Source: Caldisericaceae bacterium
GTDB lineage: Bacteria > Calditrichota > Calditrichia > Calditrichales > Calditrichaceae
NCBI GenBank assembly: GCA_021160885.1
Contig: JAGHBR010000185.1
Location: 1-8,898 of the forward strand
Direction: 5' to 3'
Length of the DNA: 8,898 bases
Under the pieces are notes generated by a model. The model did not search any database and had not been told where the DNA came from. It saw nothing but the letters and a program-made list of their open reading frames with translations. The position numbers were made by a program, and so were the translations under genes. Every line of letters starts with the position of its first letter. The first letter of the stretch is position 1. Shown here one piece after another: positions 1-5,369 of this stretch.

Positions 1-82
1 CTGTAATATGTTCTGCCTCGGGCAAATATTTTATATTACTGGGAAAAATGACCTGATATTTTCCCTTTTTCAACAACCCCAT
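1..82 (-). CDS. N-terminal fragment of a minus-strand gene, possibly an RsbW-like anti-sigma factor ATPase
   Basis: An open frame runs from an ATG at 82 (minus strand) to the window edge, giving 27 residues that begin MGLLKKGKYQVIFPSNIKYL and continue PEAEHIT. The start is well supported: GAGGA lies 7 bases upstream, and a near-consensus promoter is found at 109-137. The pattern of a short basic leader, a beta strand, 'PS', then 'YLPEAEHI' resembles the beginning of small GHKL-fold ATPases of the RsbW/SpoIIAB type, which bind sigma factors or anti-anti-sigma proteins. No ATP-binding motif (N box, G boxes) falls inside the window, so that family call is a guess from a short stretch. That a gene starts here is much more certain than what it does. 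It is divergent from the VanZ-like gene. Confidence 0.6.
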   Translation of the reverse strand, partial: MGLLKKGKYQVIFPSNIKYLPEAEHIT

Positions 83-108
83 TTAAATTTCCTCTTTTCC
101 AAAAGAAC

Positions 109-137
109 AATTTAGATATGAGGCTGCATTATGTCAA
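109..137 (-). promoter_or_regulatory. Sigma70-type promoter for the left-edge minus-strand gene
   Basis: Read on the minus strand, a perfect -35 TTGACA (132-137) is followed by a 17-base spacer and a -10 TAAATT (109-114, four of six consensus bases). Transcription would begin near 102, giving a leader of about 20 bases that includes the Shine-Dalgarno at 91-95. It indicates that this organism uses ordinary TTGACA-type housekeeping promoters. Confidence 0.6.
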
Positions 138-200
138 AAGAAATTGATTTTTTTTGAAAGTGGTCTTAGCTTAAACAAAAAAATTAATTATTCAGGAATT

Positions 201-608
201 ATGAACGGGAACAGGTTAAACGCCCATCTTCCATGGATAGTATTAATGATTTTAATTACGATTCAATCTTCTTTAAGCGGCTTTAAGTTACCGCCGCTGG
301 GCCTGAGACTCGAGGACAAACTGGTTCATTTTTTAATTTTTGGCATTCTGGCCTGGTTAATAATACGTGGCATGTCCAAGGAAACTTCTGCCTGGATTCA
401 AAAACGAAAAATCATTATCTCTCTGATCATTGCCATCTTGTTTGCCATAAGCGATGAATGGCATCAATCACTAACTTTAAAACGCGATGCCGATCTTTTT
501 GATTTACTGGCCGACACGCTTGGCATCATCAGCTTTGTTTTGCTTTTTTTACGAAAGCAAAAACAAGGGGCTTTTAATTGGGATTCAACTTTAAGCGAAA
601 ACCCTTAA
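201..608 (+). CDS. VanZ-like family membrane protein
   Basis: This is a 135-aa protein with four predicted membrane segments at about residues 12-24, 42-55, 69-83 and 103-117. The VanZ-family signatures are present: 'EDKLVHFLIFGILAW' at 38-52 and 'SDEWHQ' at 84-89, followed by the 'KRDADLFDLLADTLG' stretch at 94-108. VanZ itself gives low-level teicoplanin resistance; most family members, including this one, have no assigned role beyond the envelope. I chose ATG 201 because an AGGA lies just upstream, though the spacing of 3 bases is short. A TTG at 144 in the same frame would add 19 polar residues not typical of the family. A weak promoter-like pair (TTGATT 144-149, 17 bases, TAGCTT 167-172) could serve it. 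Its last 35 bases overlap the 3' end of the convergent EEP gene. Confidence 0.82.
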   Translation: MNGNRLNAHLPWIVLMILITIQSSLSGFKLPPLGLRLEDKLVHFLIFGILAWLIIRGMSKETSAWIQKRKIIISLIIAILFAISDEWHQSLTLKRDADLFDLLADTLGIISFVLLFLRKQKQGAFNWDSTLSENP

Positions 609-1503
609 AGCAGGCCATCACCGGTCGGTGATCCGAAACATTATTAGGATACGAAAGATATTGCCGATCTAAATACAACACTTTGCATTCCCCCTGCCCA
701 TACTCAGTTTGTGCGTCTGCCGTTATCATAATATGATCAATCAAACTTTTAAAGGTATTTGAAATGTATGAGAATTGATTGGTTAGTTTCGCCGTCAGAA
801 ACATGAATGTTTGCGGGTCATTAAGCATGGGTAAAAACACATTGGTCGATCCCGTATCAGTCAACGCATCGTTCCAATCGCCAAGCACAACAAAATCCGG
901 ATCGGCACCCTGAGCGATCTCACTCTTAATGTACTGCGTCAAATCTTTAATGGCTTCTTTACGACGCGCTTCATTTTCGCTACCGCCACTGGCCTTTAAA
1001 TGCAAGACGATCATATTAAAATCAAATTTTACGCCCTCCAAATCTTTGATCTGTACATAGGCTTCCAGAGGAGGACGCGGGAATGCGTAGCCATCATTCT
1101 CAAAAATATTTTTTACCGCCGAAATAGAAATAAAGTCGGTTTTGTACAAAATAGCGGTCTTCTGGTAGTTGCCGTTTCCATAAGTGTCATTGGATAATAC
1201 TCCCTGCCAGCCATCCAGTTGATTTAAAAGCTCATTAAAAGAGCGAACGCTGGCTATTTCTTGAACGCCAATCAGGTCAATGTCTAGATCTTTGATAATC
1301 TGGGCCACATCATTGATTGTTTGGTTTCCTGCCTTGGGAAAGTTTTCAATATTCCAGGTGGCAATTTCCAAACGATCGGCTTGACCTTCCTTGGTCACCA
1401 AAACGGTACTGTCCGGAGGGCTTTGATTGTCATTATCTACAATGCGACGATTACATTGCCAGAAAAGTACTAAAACCAGACTCAATAAAATCCACTGTTT
1501 CAT
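574..1503 (-). CDS. Exported endonuclease/exonuclease/phosphatase (EEP, DNase I-like) family protein
   Basis: This 309-aa protein has a hydrophobic N-terminal signal (residues 4-16) ending at Cys17, possibly a lipoprotein cleavage site, although the lipobox FWQC is atypical (Gln at -1). The full set of EEP-fold motifs follows: 'ATWNIENF' with Asn51, 'GVQEI' with Glu82, 'VLHLKA' with His168, 'GDWND' with Asp209 and Asn211, 'DHIMIT' at 256, and 'SDHRPV' with Asp291 and His292. These residues bind the divalent metal and phosphate in DNase I-like hydrolases, so it is probably an active phosphodiesterase acting outside the cytoplasm on nucleic acid, a lipid headgroup or a sugar phosphate; the substrate cannot be told. 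The ATG at 1503 has AAGGAAG just upstream and a promoter at 1573-1602. Its 3' end overlaps the VanZ-like gene on the other strand. Confidence 0.88.
   Translation of the reverse strand: MKQWILLSLVLVLFWQCNRRIVDNDNQSPPDSTVLVTKEGQADRLEIATWNIENFPKAGNQTINDVAQIIKDLDIDLIGVQEIASVRSFNELLNQLDGWQGVLSNDTYGNGNYQKTAILYKTDFISISAVKNIFENDGYAFPRPPLEAYVQIKDLEGVKFDFNMIVLHLKASGGSENEARRKEAIKDLTQYIKSEIAQGADPDFVVLGDWNDALTDTGSTNVFLPMLNDPQTFMFLTAKLTNQFSYISNTFKSLIDHIMITADAQTEYGQGECKVLYLDRQYLSYPNNVSDHRPVMACFKGFRLKLNPN
617..632. repeat. Perfect 7-bp inverted repeat just after the VanZ-like stop codon
   Basis: ATCACCG and CGGTGAT are separated by two bases (in RNA, a 6-bp stem with a GGTC tetraloop). It begins 8 bases past the VanZ-like stop, but it also encodes part of the catalytic SDHRP motif of the opposite gene. 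No T-run follows on either strand, so it is not a standard intrinsic terminator. It might still protect the 3' end of the VanZ-like mRNA, or be chance. Confidence 0.4.
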
Positions 1504-1546
1504 AAACTTCCTTTTTAATTTTGGCGGCCCAATGCTTAAAATTTCT

Positions 1547-1569
1547 AAATGCGGATTAAAACCGCATTT
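1547..1569. repeat. 8-bp hairpin or operator-like palindrome at the EEP transcription start
   Basis: AAATGCGG (1547-1554) and CCGCATTT (1562-1569) are perfect inverted repeats around a 7-base loop. They lie immediately downstream of the leftward -10 at 1573-1578, so the structure would sit at the very 5' end of the EEP mRNA. It could be a repressor operator overlapping the start site or a 5' stabilising hairpin. No T-run follows on either strand, so terminator function is unlikely. Confidence 0.55.
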
Positions 1570-1572
1570 GTT

Positions 1573-1602
1573 AATTTACTTATTAATCGACATTAATATC
1601 AA
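1573..1602 (-). promoter_or_regulatory. Sigma70-type promoter for the EEP-family gene
   Basis: On the minus strand TTGATA (1597-1602, five of six -35 consensus bases) is followed by an 18-base spacer and TAAATT (1573-1578). This is the same -10 hexamer as in the promoter at 109-137. The predicted start near 1566 gives a leader of about 60 bases to the ATG at 1503. Confidence 0.5.
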
Positions 1603-1621
1603 ACTTTACGTAACCCAGGCA

Positions 1622-1674
1622 GAGCGATTCTTAGTTAAGAAAAAAACTTTTGGATATTTAAGTAAGAATCGCTC
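1622..1674. repeat. Perfect 12-bp inverted repeat with 29-base spacer
   Basis: GAGCGATTCTTA (1622-1633) recurs as its exact reverse complement TAAGAATCGCTC (1663-1674). After one G-G mismatch the pairing continues with TTAA (1635-1638) against TTAA (1658-1661) plus a wobble pair, leaving a loop of about 17 bases. The stem is far stronger than its AT-rich surroundings. No T-run follows on either strand, so a terminator is unlikely. It may be a structured RNA element, a protein binding site upstream of the EEP promoter, or the remnant of a small inverted-repeat element. Confidence 0.7.
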
Positions 1675-1700
1675 GTTTCATGAGAAAAAAAATCATTCAA

Positions 1701-1788
1701 ACTATCGGCAACCTGAACTCTATTCTGCATTGCAGCTAATAATCATTTTTCTTTTTCTACTTTACTTTTCCAGAGAAATTCCGATAGT
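1701..1788. repeat. Nested inverted repeats upstream of the 55-codon ORF
   Basis: ACTATCGG (1701-1708) pairs perfectly with CCGATAGT (1781-1788). Inside it CTCT (1718-1721) can pair with AGAG (1772-1775), and a tight palindrome CTGCA-T-TGCAG occupies 1725-1735. A pyrimidine-rich unpaired stretch fills 1745-1771. The closing stem ends 18 bases before the ribosome-binding site of the small ORF. I do not recognise it as any known riboswitch class; the short helices could also occur by chance. Confidence 0.35.
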
Positions 1789-1805
1789 ATATATTAAACA
1801 GGAAC

Positions 1806-1816
1806 AGAGGGGGAAG
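1806..1816 (+). promoter_or_regulatory. Strong ribosome-binding site for the 55-codon ORF
   Basis: AGAGGGGGAAG is an unusually purine- and G-rich Shine-Dalgarno in an AT-rich spacer, ending 2 to 5 bases before the ATG at 1819 depending on which bases pair. It is the main argument that the small ORF is translated, and it selects 1819 over the internal ATG at 1870. Confidence 0.65.
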
Positions 1817-1818
1817 TT

Positions 1819-1986
1819 ATGTTACAACCAAAGGCAAAAAAAGAATCTTTAAAACCCGACAAAGAAAAAATGGCCTTGCTTTCCAAAACAAACAATGAGC
1901 CAGACAAGACCATTCAACCGCATGATTTGTCCATTGACGAAGTCATTAAGCAGGTTATTAACCACCATATCGGGATTATGATGTAA
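1819..1986 (+). CDS. Small hypothetical protein, 55 aa
   Basis: The ORF starts with ATG 1819 and stops with TAA 1984-1986. The product opens with a Lys-rich polar segment (MLQPKAKKESLKPDKEK), continues with a polar, probably disordered linker, and ends with one likely helix, 'SIDEVIKQVINHH' at about residues 38-50, before the tail IGIMM. There is no signal peptide, membrane segment or cysteine. I do not recognise the family. Support comes from the strong ribosome-binding site, not from sequence similarity. Its stop lies 3 bases from the stop of the convergent 99-aa gene, so the two transcripts probably overlap at their 3' ends. It is shorter than common gene-calling cut-offs and could be missing from annotations of relatives. 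Confidence 0.6.
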   Translation: MLQPKAKKESLKPDKEKMALLSKTNNEPDKTIQPHDLSIDEVIKQVINHHIGIMM

Positions 1987-1989
1987 AAG

Positions 1990-2289
1990 TTAGTCGTAGT
2001 AATAAACTTTACACCCGCAACCGTCCCACATGTCTTCGTAAATTTTCATGCGCTCCATGATAAATTGGCGTGCCTGTAACTCCGTTTCAAAGGCCCGCAG
2101 TAAAAAGTCATCTTTGTCCGTCTTTTCCTGAACCAGATAAGTTTCCCCACACAAAAACAAACGAATTTTGTCTGAAACCATGGTGTCGTGTTCAACCAAA
2201 AGCTGACAATTGTCCAGTAACTCCTGAACCTGTTCCAAAGAAATTTTCAGGTATTTTGAATTTTTAGCTTCCTGAGCAAGCGCTTCCAT
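1990..2289 (-). CDS. Hypothetical protein, 99 aa, C-terminal CxC motif
   Basis: I chose ATG 2289 rather than the adjacent TTG 2292 because GGAG lies 7 bases before the ATG and only 4 before the TTG. The product is soluble with no signal peptide. It appears to have an N-terminal helical half (about 1-38), a short strand pair around 'IRLFLCGETYLVQEK' (42-56), a charged helix 'FETELQARQFIMERMKIYEDM' region (67-87), and a final 'WDGCGCKVYYYD' (88-99). Cysteines are at 28, 47, 91 and 93; the CGC pair could bind metal or be redox-active. I do not recognise the family and assign no function. It is convergent with the 55-codon ORF and divergent from ldcA. Confidence 0.75.
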   Translation of the reverse strand: MEALAQEAKNSKYLKISLEQVQELLDNCQLLVEHDTMVSDKIRLFLCGETYLVQEKTDKDDFLLRAFETELQARQFIMERMKIYEDMWDGCGCKVYYYD

Positions 2290-2358
2290 CAATCGTCTCC
2301 AATTTTCTTTTTTGCTTTAGATTGCGCTTTACCCATCAGGTTACATTTTTTAAGAAAA

Positions 2359-2387
2359 AATATTGCATTTTATCATGCAGCGGACAA
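2359..2387 (-). promoter_or_regulatory. Possible promoter for the 99-aa gene
   Basis: On the minus strand TTGTCC (2382-2387) is followed by a 17-base spacer and AATATT (2359-2364); each matches four of six consensus bases. An alternative -10, TAAAAT, lies at 2367-2372 but lacks a matching -35. The palindrome at 2364-2379 fills most of the spacer. Confidence 0.3.
2364..2379. repeat. Operator-like palindrome in the promoter region between the 99-aa gene and ldcA
   Basis: TGCAT and ATGCA flank six bases (TTTATC) in perfect inverted symmetry. It sits between the putative leftward -35 and -10 elements, a placement typical of repressor or MerR-type activator sites. A second, all-AT inverted repeat (ATTTTTT, AAG, AAAAAAT) lies next to it at 2345-2361. 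No cognate regulator gene is in the window. Confidence 0.4.
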
Positions 2388-2446
2388 AAAACAGTGGAAT
2401 TAAATGGTAACAACATTTATTTTAAAACTAAAAAAAGGAATTTTTC

Positions 2447-3385
2447 ATGCGCTCTTTTTTACCAGTAAAAAAGAATGGAACGATTGGCGTTTTAGCGCCG
2501 GCTTTCCCTGCCGATACTCAAAAAATAGAAAAAGGTATTGCTTATCTTATCTCCAAAGGATTTAAAGTAAAACGAGGTCAAAGTCTTTCGGCCAGGCATC
2601 TATATTTTAGCGGCAGCGATGAATTACGAGTTACAGATCTTGAAAATTTTTTTCGTGATCCTAAAGTGGACATGATTCTGTGCGCCAGAGGTGGTTGGGG
2701 TACCTTACGTTTGTTGGATCGAATAGATTACCATCTGATTGCACAAAATCCAAAACCGTTGGTGGGCTATTCAGATATTACCACTTTGCAGCTTGCCTTT
2801 TTAAAAAAGGCCAACTTACCATCCTTTTCAGGGCCCATGGTTGCTGTGGAAATGGCTGAGGAAATCGATCTTTTTACCGAACAACATTTCTGGCAACAAA
2901 TTTTTAATCCCCACCCATGGTACAATTTTTCTTTTGCCCGGGAAGATGTACAGGTGTGGCGATCAGGGAAAGCGCACGGCCCATTGATTGGCGGTTGTCT
3001 TTCCATGTTGGCTCATCAACTGGGCACGCCATTTATGCCAACGCTAAAAAACGCCATTCTCTTTTTAGAAGATGTGGGCGAAGCCCCCTACAAAATTGAT
3101 CGTTACTTGGCGCAATTAAAACAGGCCGGAATATTTGATCAGGTTTCTGCTGTAATCCTGGGGCAATTTTTGGATTGCACAGACGATAATGAAGATCGTA
3201 AGGGCATTGCTCTGGAAACGATTTTGAAAGATTACTTCGATCACAGAGACTATCCGGTTATTTACAATTTCCCCTATGGTCATGGCATGCGCAAATTTAC
3301 CATGCCCATTGGTGTAAAAGCTGAACTTGACACAGAACAAAAACAACTCAAATTACAGAATCCTTTTGGGCAAAACTCTGTTTAA
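2447..3385 (+). CDS. ldcA: LD-carboxypeptidase (peptidase family S66)
   Basis: This 312-aa protein has no signal peptide, as expected for a cytoplasmic L,D-carboxypeptidase that trims the terminal D-Ala from recycled murein tetrapeptides. The Ser-Glu-His triad of the family is visible: Ser109 in 'LVGYSD', Glu208 in 'LFLEDVGE' and His279 in 'FPYGHG'. The spacing closely matches the characterised Pseudomonas aeruginosa enzyme (Ser115, Glu217, His285). Other family marks are 'ICARGGWG'-like sequence at 78-85, 'SFSGPM' at 126-131, 'GPLIGGCLSML' at 178-188 and 'GTP' at 193-195. The ATG at 2447 has AGGA 7 bases upstream. A microcin-immunity (MccF-type) role is possible within S66, but the location before the mre genes favours murein recycling. 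Stop to mreB start is 107 AT-rich bases without a clear terminator, so co-transcription is possible. Confidence 0.88.
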   Translation: MRSFLPVKKNGTIGVLAPAFPADTQKIEKGIAYLISKGFKVKRGQSLSARHLYFSGSDELRVTDLENFFRDPKVDMILCARGGWGTLRLLDRIDYHLIAQNPKPLVGYSDITTLQLAFLKKANLPSFSGPMVAVEMAEEIDLFTEQHFWQQIFNPHPWYNFSFAREDVQVWRSGKAHGPLIGGCLSMLAHQLGTPFMPTLKNAILFLEDVGEAPYKIDRYLAQLKQAGIFDQVSAVILGQFLDCTDDNEDRKGIALETILKDYFDHRDYPVIYNFPYGHGMRKFTMPIGVKAELDTEQKQLKLQNPFGQNSV

Positions 3386-3413
3386 TTTTTTTATTTTAAA
3401 AGAAATTATTAGT

Positions 3414-3442
3414 TTGCTTGTATTTATTGTTTTTAGTAACTT
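3414..3442 (+). promoter_or_regulatory. Weak candidate promoter for mreB
   Basis: TTGCTT (3414-3419), a 17-base spacer and TAACTT (3437-3442) lie 50 bases before the mreB ATG. Each hexamer matches consensus at only three positions, and the surrounding 107 bases are so AT-rich that chance matches are likely. The operon may instead be read from upstream of ldcA. Confidence 0.22.
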
Positions 3443-3479
3443 TAAGTTTTTTAAAATTAAATGATTTAAATTTAGAAGC

Positions 3480-3485
3480 AGGGAG
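3480..3485 (+). promoter_or_regulatory. Ribosome-binding site deciding the mreB start
   Basis: AGGGAG lies 7 bases before ATG 3493. This fixes the start there; the longer frame beginning at TTG 3418 would add 25 residues encoded by AT-rich spacer DNA and not found in MreB proteins. Confidence 0.8.
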
Positions 3486-3492
3486 CTTCGAA

Positions 3493-4527
3493 ATGGGATT
3501 TTCACTTTTTGACTTTTTTTCTACCGATATTGGAATAGACCTCGGTACAGCAAACACACTGATTTATGTTAAAGGCAAAGGCATCACAGTTAACGAACCT
3601 TCTGTTATTGCGCTTGAAGAAAACAGCGATCATGTAGTTGCGGTGGGCAACGAAGCACGCCAGATGCTGGGCCGTACGCACCAGGACATTGTGACCATTC
3701 GGCCTTTAAAGGACGGCGTTATTGCAGACTTTGAAGCCAACGAAATTATGATTCGTGAATTCATCAAAAAAGCTAATGTTAACCGCATGATGTTAGGTAA
3801 AATCCTGGTTTGCGTGCCTTCAGGGATTACCGAAGTTGAAAAAAGAGCGGTTCGGGATGCCGCCGAACGGGCCGGCGCCCGCCAGGTAGATCTGGTTGCT
3901 GAGGCCATGGCTTCTGCCATTGGCGTTGGGCTGGATATCGATGAGCCGGTAGGCAACATGATTGTTGACATCGGCGGCGGAACTTCGGAGATTGCGGTTA
4001 TTTCCTTAAGCGGTATTGTAACCCATACTTCAATTCGCATTGCCGGCGATGAGATGAACCAGGCAATTATTCAACATTTTAAAAAGAATCACAACCTTTT
4101 AATCGGCGAAAAAACAGCAGAAGAGATCAAGTGTTCGATTGGCTCGGCTGCACCTCTGGAAGAAGAGGTAACTACAGAAGTAAAGGGACGGGATCTGATT
4201 AACGGGATTCCGAAAACCATTGAAGTAAGTTCAGTGGAAATTCGGGAAGCGCTCGATGATGCAATTACAGCCATCGTAGAAGCCGTTAAACTCTCTTTAG
4301 AACGAACGCCACCGGAGCTGGCCTCCGACATTTTAGACCGCGGCATCATTTTAACCGGCGGTGGCGCGCTGTTGAAAAATCTGGACGTTCGCCTGAGAGA
4401 AGAAACTTCAATGGCCATCCACGTAGCTGAAGACCCTTTGACCTGCGTGGCTCACGGTTGTGGTAAAATATTAGACGCTCCTGAGCAATACGAAAAGGTT
4501 CTGATGCGCCAGAAACGTCCTTTTTAA
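3493..4527 (+). CDS. mreB: Rod shape-determining protein MreB (bacterial actin)
   Basis: The 344-aa protein is of normal MreB length. It polymerises with ATP into short membrane-bound filaments that guide side-wall synthesis. All actin-superfamily motifs are present: phosphate-1 'DLGTANTLIY' (16-25), connect-1 around 'VCVPSGITEVEKRAV' (106-120), the catalytic-glutamate region 'LVAEAMA' (Glu137), phosphate-2 'DIGGGTSEIAV' (159-169), and the adenosine motif 'ILTGGGALL' (286-294). The N-terminal MGFSLFDFF is short and hydrophobic and probably serves as the membrane-binding segment. It begins the mreBCD-mrdA-rodA cluster; mreC starts about 23 bases after its stop. The proposed start rests on the AGGGAG at 3480. 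Confidence 0.97.
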   Translation: MGFSLFDFFSTDIGIDLGTANTLIYVKGKGITVNEPSVIALEENSDHVVAVGNEARQMLGRTHQDIVTIRPLKDGVIADFEANEIMIREFIKKANVNRMMLGKILVCVPSGITEVEKRAVRDAAERAGARQVDLVAEAMASAIGVGLDIDEPVGNMIVDIGGGTSEIAVISLSGIVTHTSIRIAGDEMNQAIIQHFKKNHNLLIGEKTAEEIKCSIGSAAPLEEEVTTEVKGRDLINGIPKTIEVSSVEIREALDDAITAIVEAVKLSLERTPPELASDILDRGIILTGGGALLKNLDVRLREETSMAIHVAEDPLTCVAHGCGKILDAPEQYEKVLMRQKRPF

Positions 4528-4550
4528 CCAGTAAATTTTAAACCAATTGA

Positions 4551-5369
4551 TTGATTTTTGTGAGCTTTTTCAATTCATTTTTAGTCAGATTCCGGGAAGG
4601 TTTAACCGTATTTGTTTATCTGGTGCTTTCTTTTCTTTTGATGACCGCCAGCGATAAGGCAATGGTGCGGGGCTTACGACATTTTTCATTACAAACGGTC
4701 GGACGCATTGAATCCACCCTATCTGTTTTCAGAGACTATTTTAATCTTTACGAAAAAAACTTTGAACTGCGCAGACAGAATACTTTACTTTCTTTTAAAA
4801 ACTTTCAGCTCCAGGAAGCGCTGTTAGAAAACCTACGTTTGAAAAAACTTTTGAACATCCGCTATCAATTTAAGTACAATTTGATTCCGGCAAAAGTTAT
4901 TGGCTACAGCCCGCAAGAGCTGGTAACCGGTTTCCGCATTATTGCCAATGATATTAAAGCAAAACACAAGGGCGCCGCGGTTATTACCTCCGAAGGTCTG
5001 GTTGGAAGAGTGGTAGAAGTAAGCCCTCCTTTTGCCATTTGTCAGATTCTTCTTGATCCCAGCGCCCGTGTAAGCGTGCGCATACAACGCAACCGAGAAG
5101 TTGGGGTGATAAGCTGGGACGGTGAATTAGGTTTAAAATTAAACTACATTCCAAATACCATTGAAGTGTTGGAAGGCGATATTTTGTTTACTTCCGGTTT
5201 AAGTCAAATTTATCCCCCCGGTATTAAAATAGGCGTTGTTTCTTCTATTGAAAAAGACCACAATGAAATGTTTCAAAAAATCCGGGTACAACCAAGTGTG
5301 GATTTTAACGCCTTAGAAGAAGTCTTTATCATCGAAATGGAGCCCTTGCTGGATGAAACAAGAAACTAA
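4551..5369 (+). CDS. mreC: Rod shape-determining protein MreC
   Basis: This 272-aa periplasmic scaffold has one membrane anchor (about 17-34), a helical coiled-coil region (about 50-105) and the two-part beta domain (about 110-262). The family's signature 'GDILFTSGLSQIYPPGIKIG' is at 209-228, and 'GLVGRVVEVSP' at 149-159. MreC binds PBP2 and is thought to activate the PBP2-RodA pair. The start is unusual: no ATG exists before codon 31, which would remove the anchor, so translation must begin at TTG 4551 (an in-frame TGA stands directly before it) or GTG 4560. Neither has a recognisable Shine-Dalgarno, which suggests modest or coupled translation after mreB. Its last 17 bases overlap mreD. Confidence 0.93.
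   Translation: MIFVSFFNSFLVRFREGLTVFVYLVLSFLLMTASDKAMVRGLRHFSLQTVGRIESTLSVFRDYFNLYEKNFELRRQNTLLSFKNFQLQEALLENLRLKKLLNIRYQFKYNLIPAKVIGYSPQELVTGFRIIANDIKAKHKGAAVITSEGLVGRVVEVSPPFAICQILLDPSARVSVRIQRNREVGVISWDGELGLKLNYIPNTIEVLEGDILFTSGLSQIYPPGIKIGVVSSIEKDHNEMFQKIRVQPSVDFNALEEVFIIEMEPLLDETRN

Larger units (their letters stand above)
1504..1818. other. 315-base intergenic region rich in inverted repeats
   Basis: This stretch separates the EEP gene (transcribed leftward) from the 55-codon ORF (transcribed rightward). It holds a leftward promoter, a hairpin at 1547-1569, a perfect 12-bp inverted repeat at 1622-1674 and a nested pairing set at 1701-1788, listed separately. An open frame crosses it from 1427 to 1852, but its composition and lack of a ribosome-binding site argue against it being coding. 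No convincing rightward promoter was found; a weak TTTACT (1761-1766) and TAGTAT (1785-1790) pair with an 18-base spacer is the best seen. Confidence 0.6.

Noticed and set aside
131..157. 8-codon ORF ahead of the VanZ-like gene, as a leader peptide
   Set aside because: It has no ribosome-binding site and overlaps the opposite-strand promoter; nothing suggests attenuation.
538..562. 9-bp inverted repeat TTTTGCTTT/AAAGCAAAA inside the VanZ-like gene as a terminator
   Set aside because: The stem has one GC and one CG pair only, no T-run follows on either strand, and it lies within codons; the Lys/Leu/Phe-rich coding explains it.
1427..1852. 141-codon plus-strand open frame
   Set aside because: It crosses the start of the EEP gene, its promoter and the inverted repeats, lacks a ribosome-binding site, and its product is a low-complexity mix of Lys, Ile, Leu and Phe typical of translated AT-rich spacer.
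3371..3400. Possible intrinsic terminator after ldcA
   Set aside because: A T-run exists after the stop, but the preceding stem (AAAC/GTTT) is only four weak pairs, too unstable for termination.
3418..3492. N-terminal extension of MreB from a TTG start
   Set aside because: It is encoded by AT-rich spacer, has no ribosome-binding site and is not found in MreB; AGGGAG before ATG 3493 sets the true start.
3630..4418. Long minus-strand open frames opposite mreB
   Set aside because: They mirror the codon pattern of the strongly conserved mreB and have Ser/Arg/Thr-rich products typical of antisense shadows.
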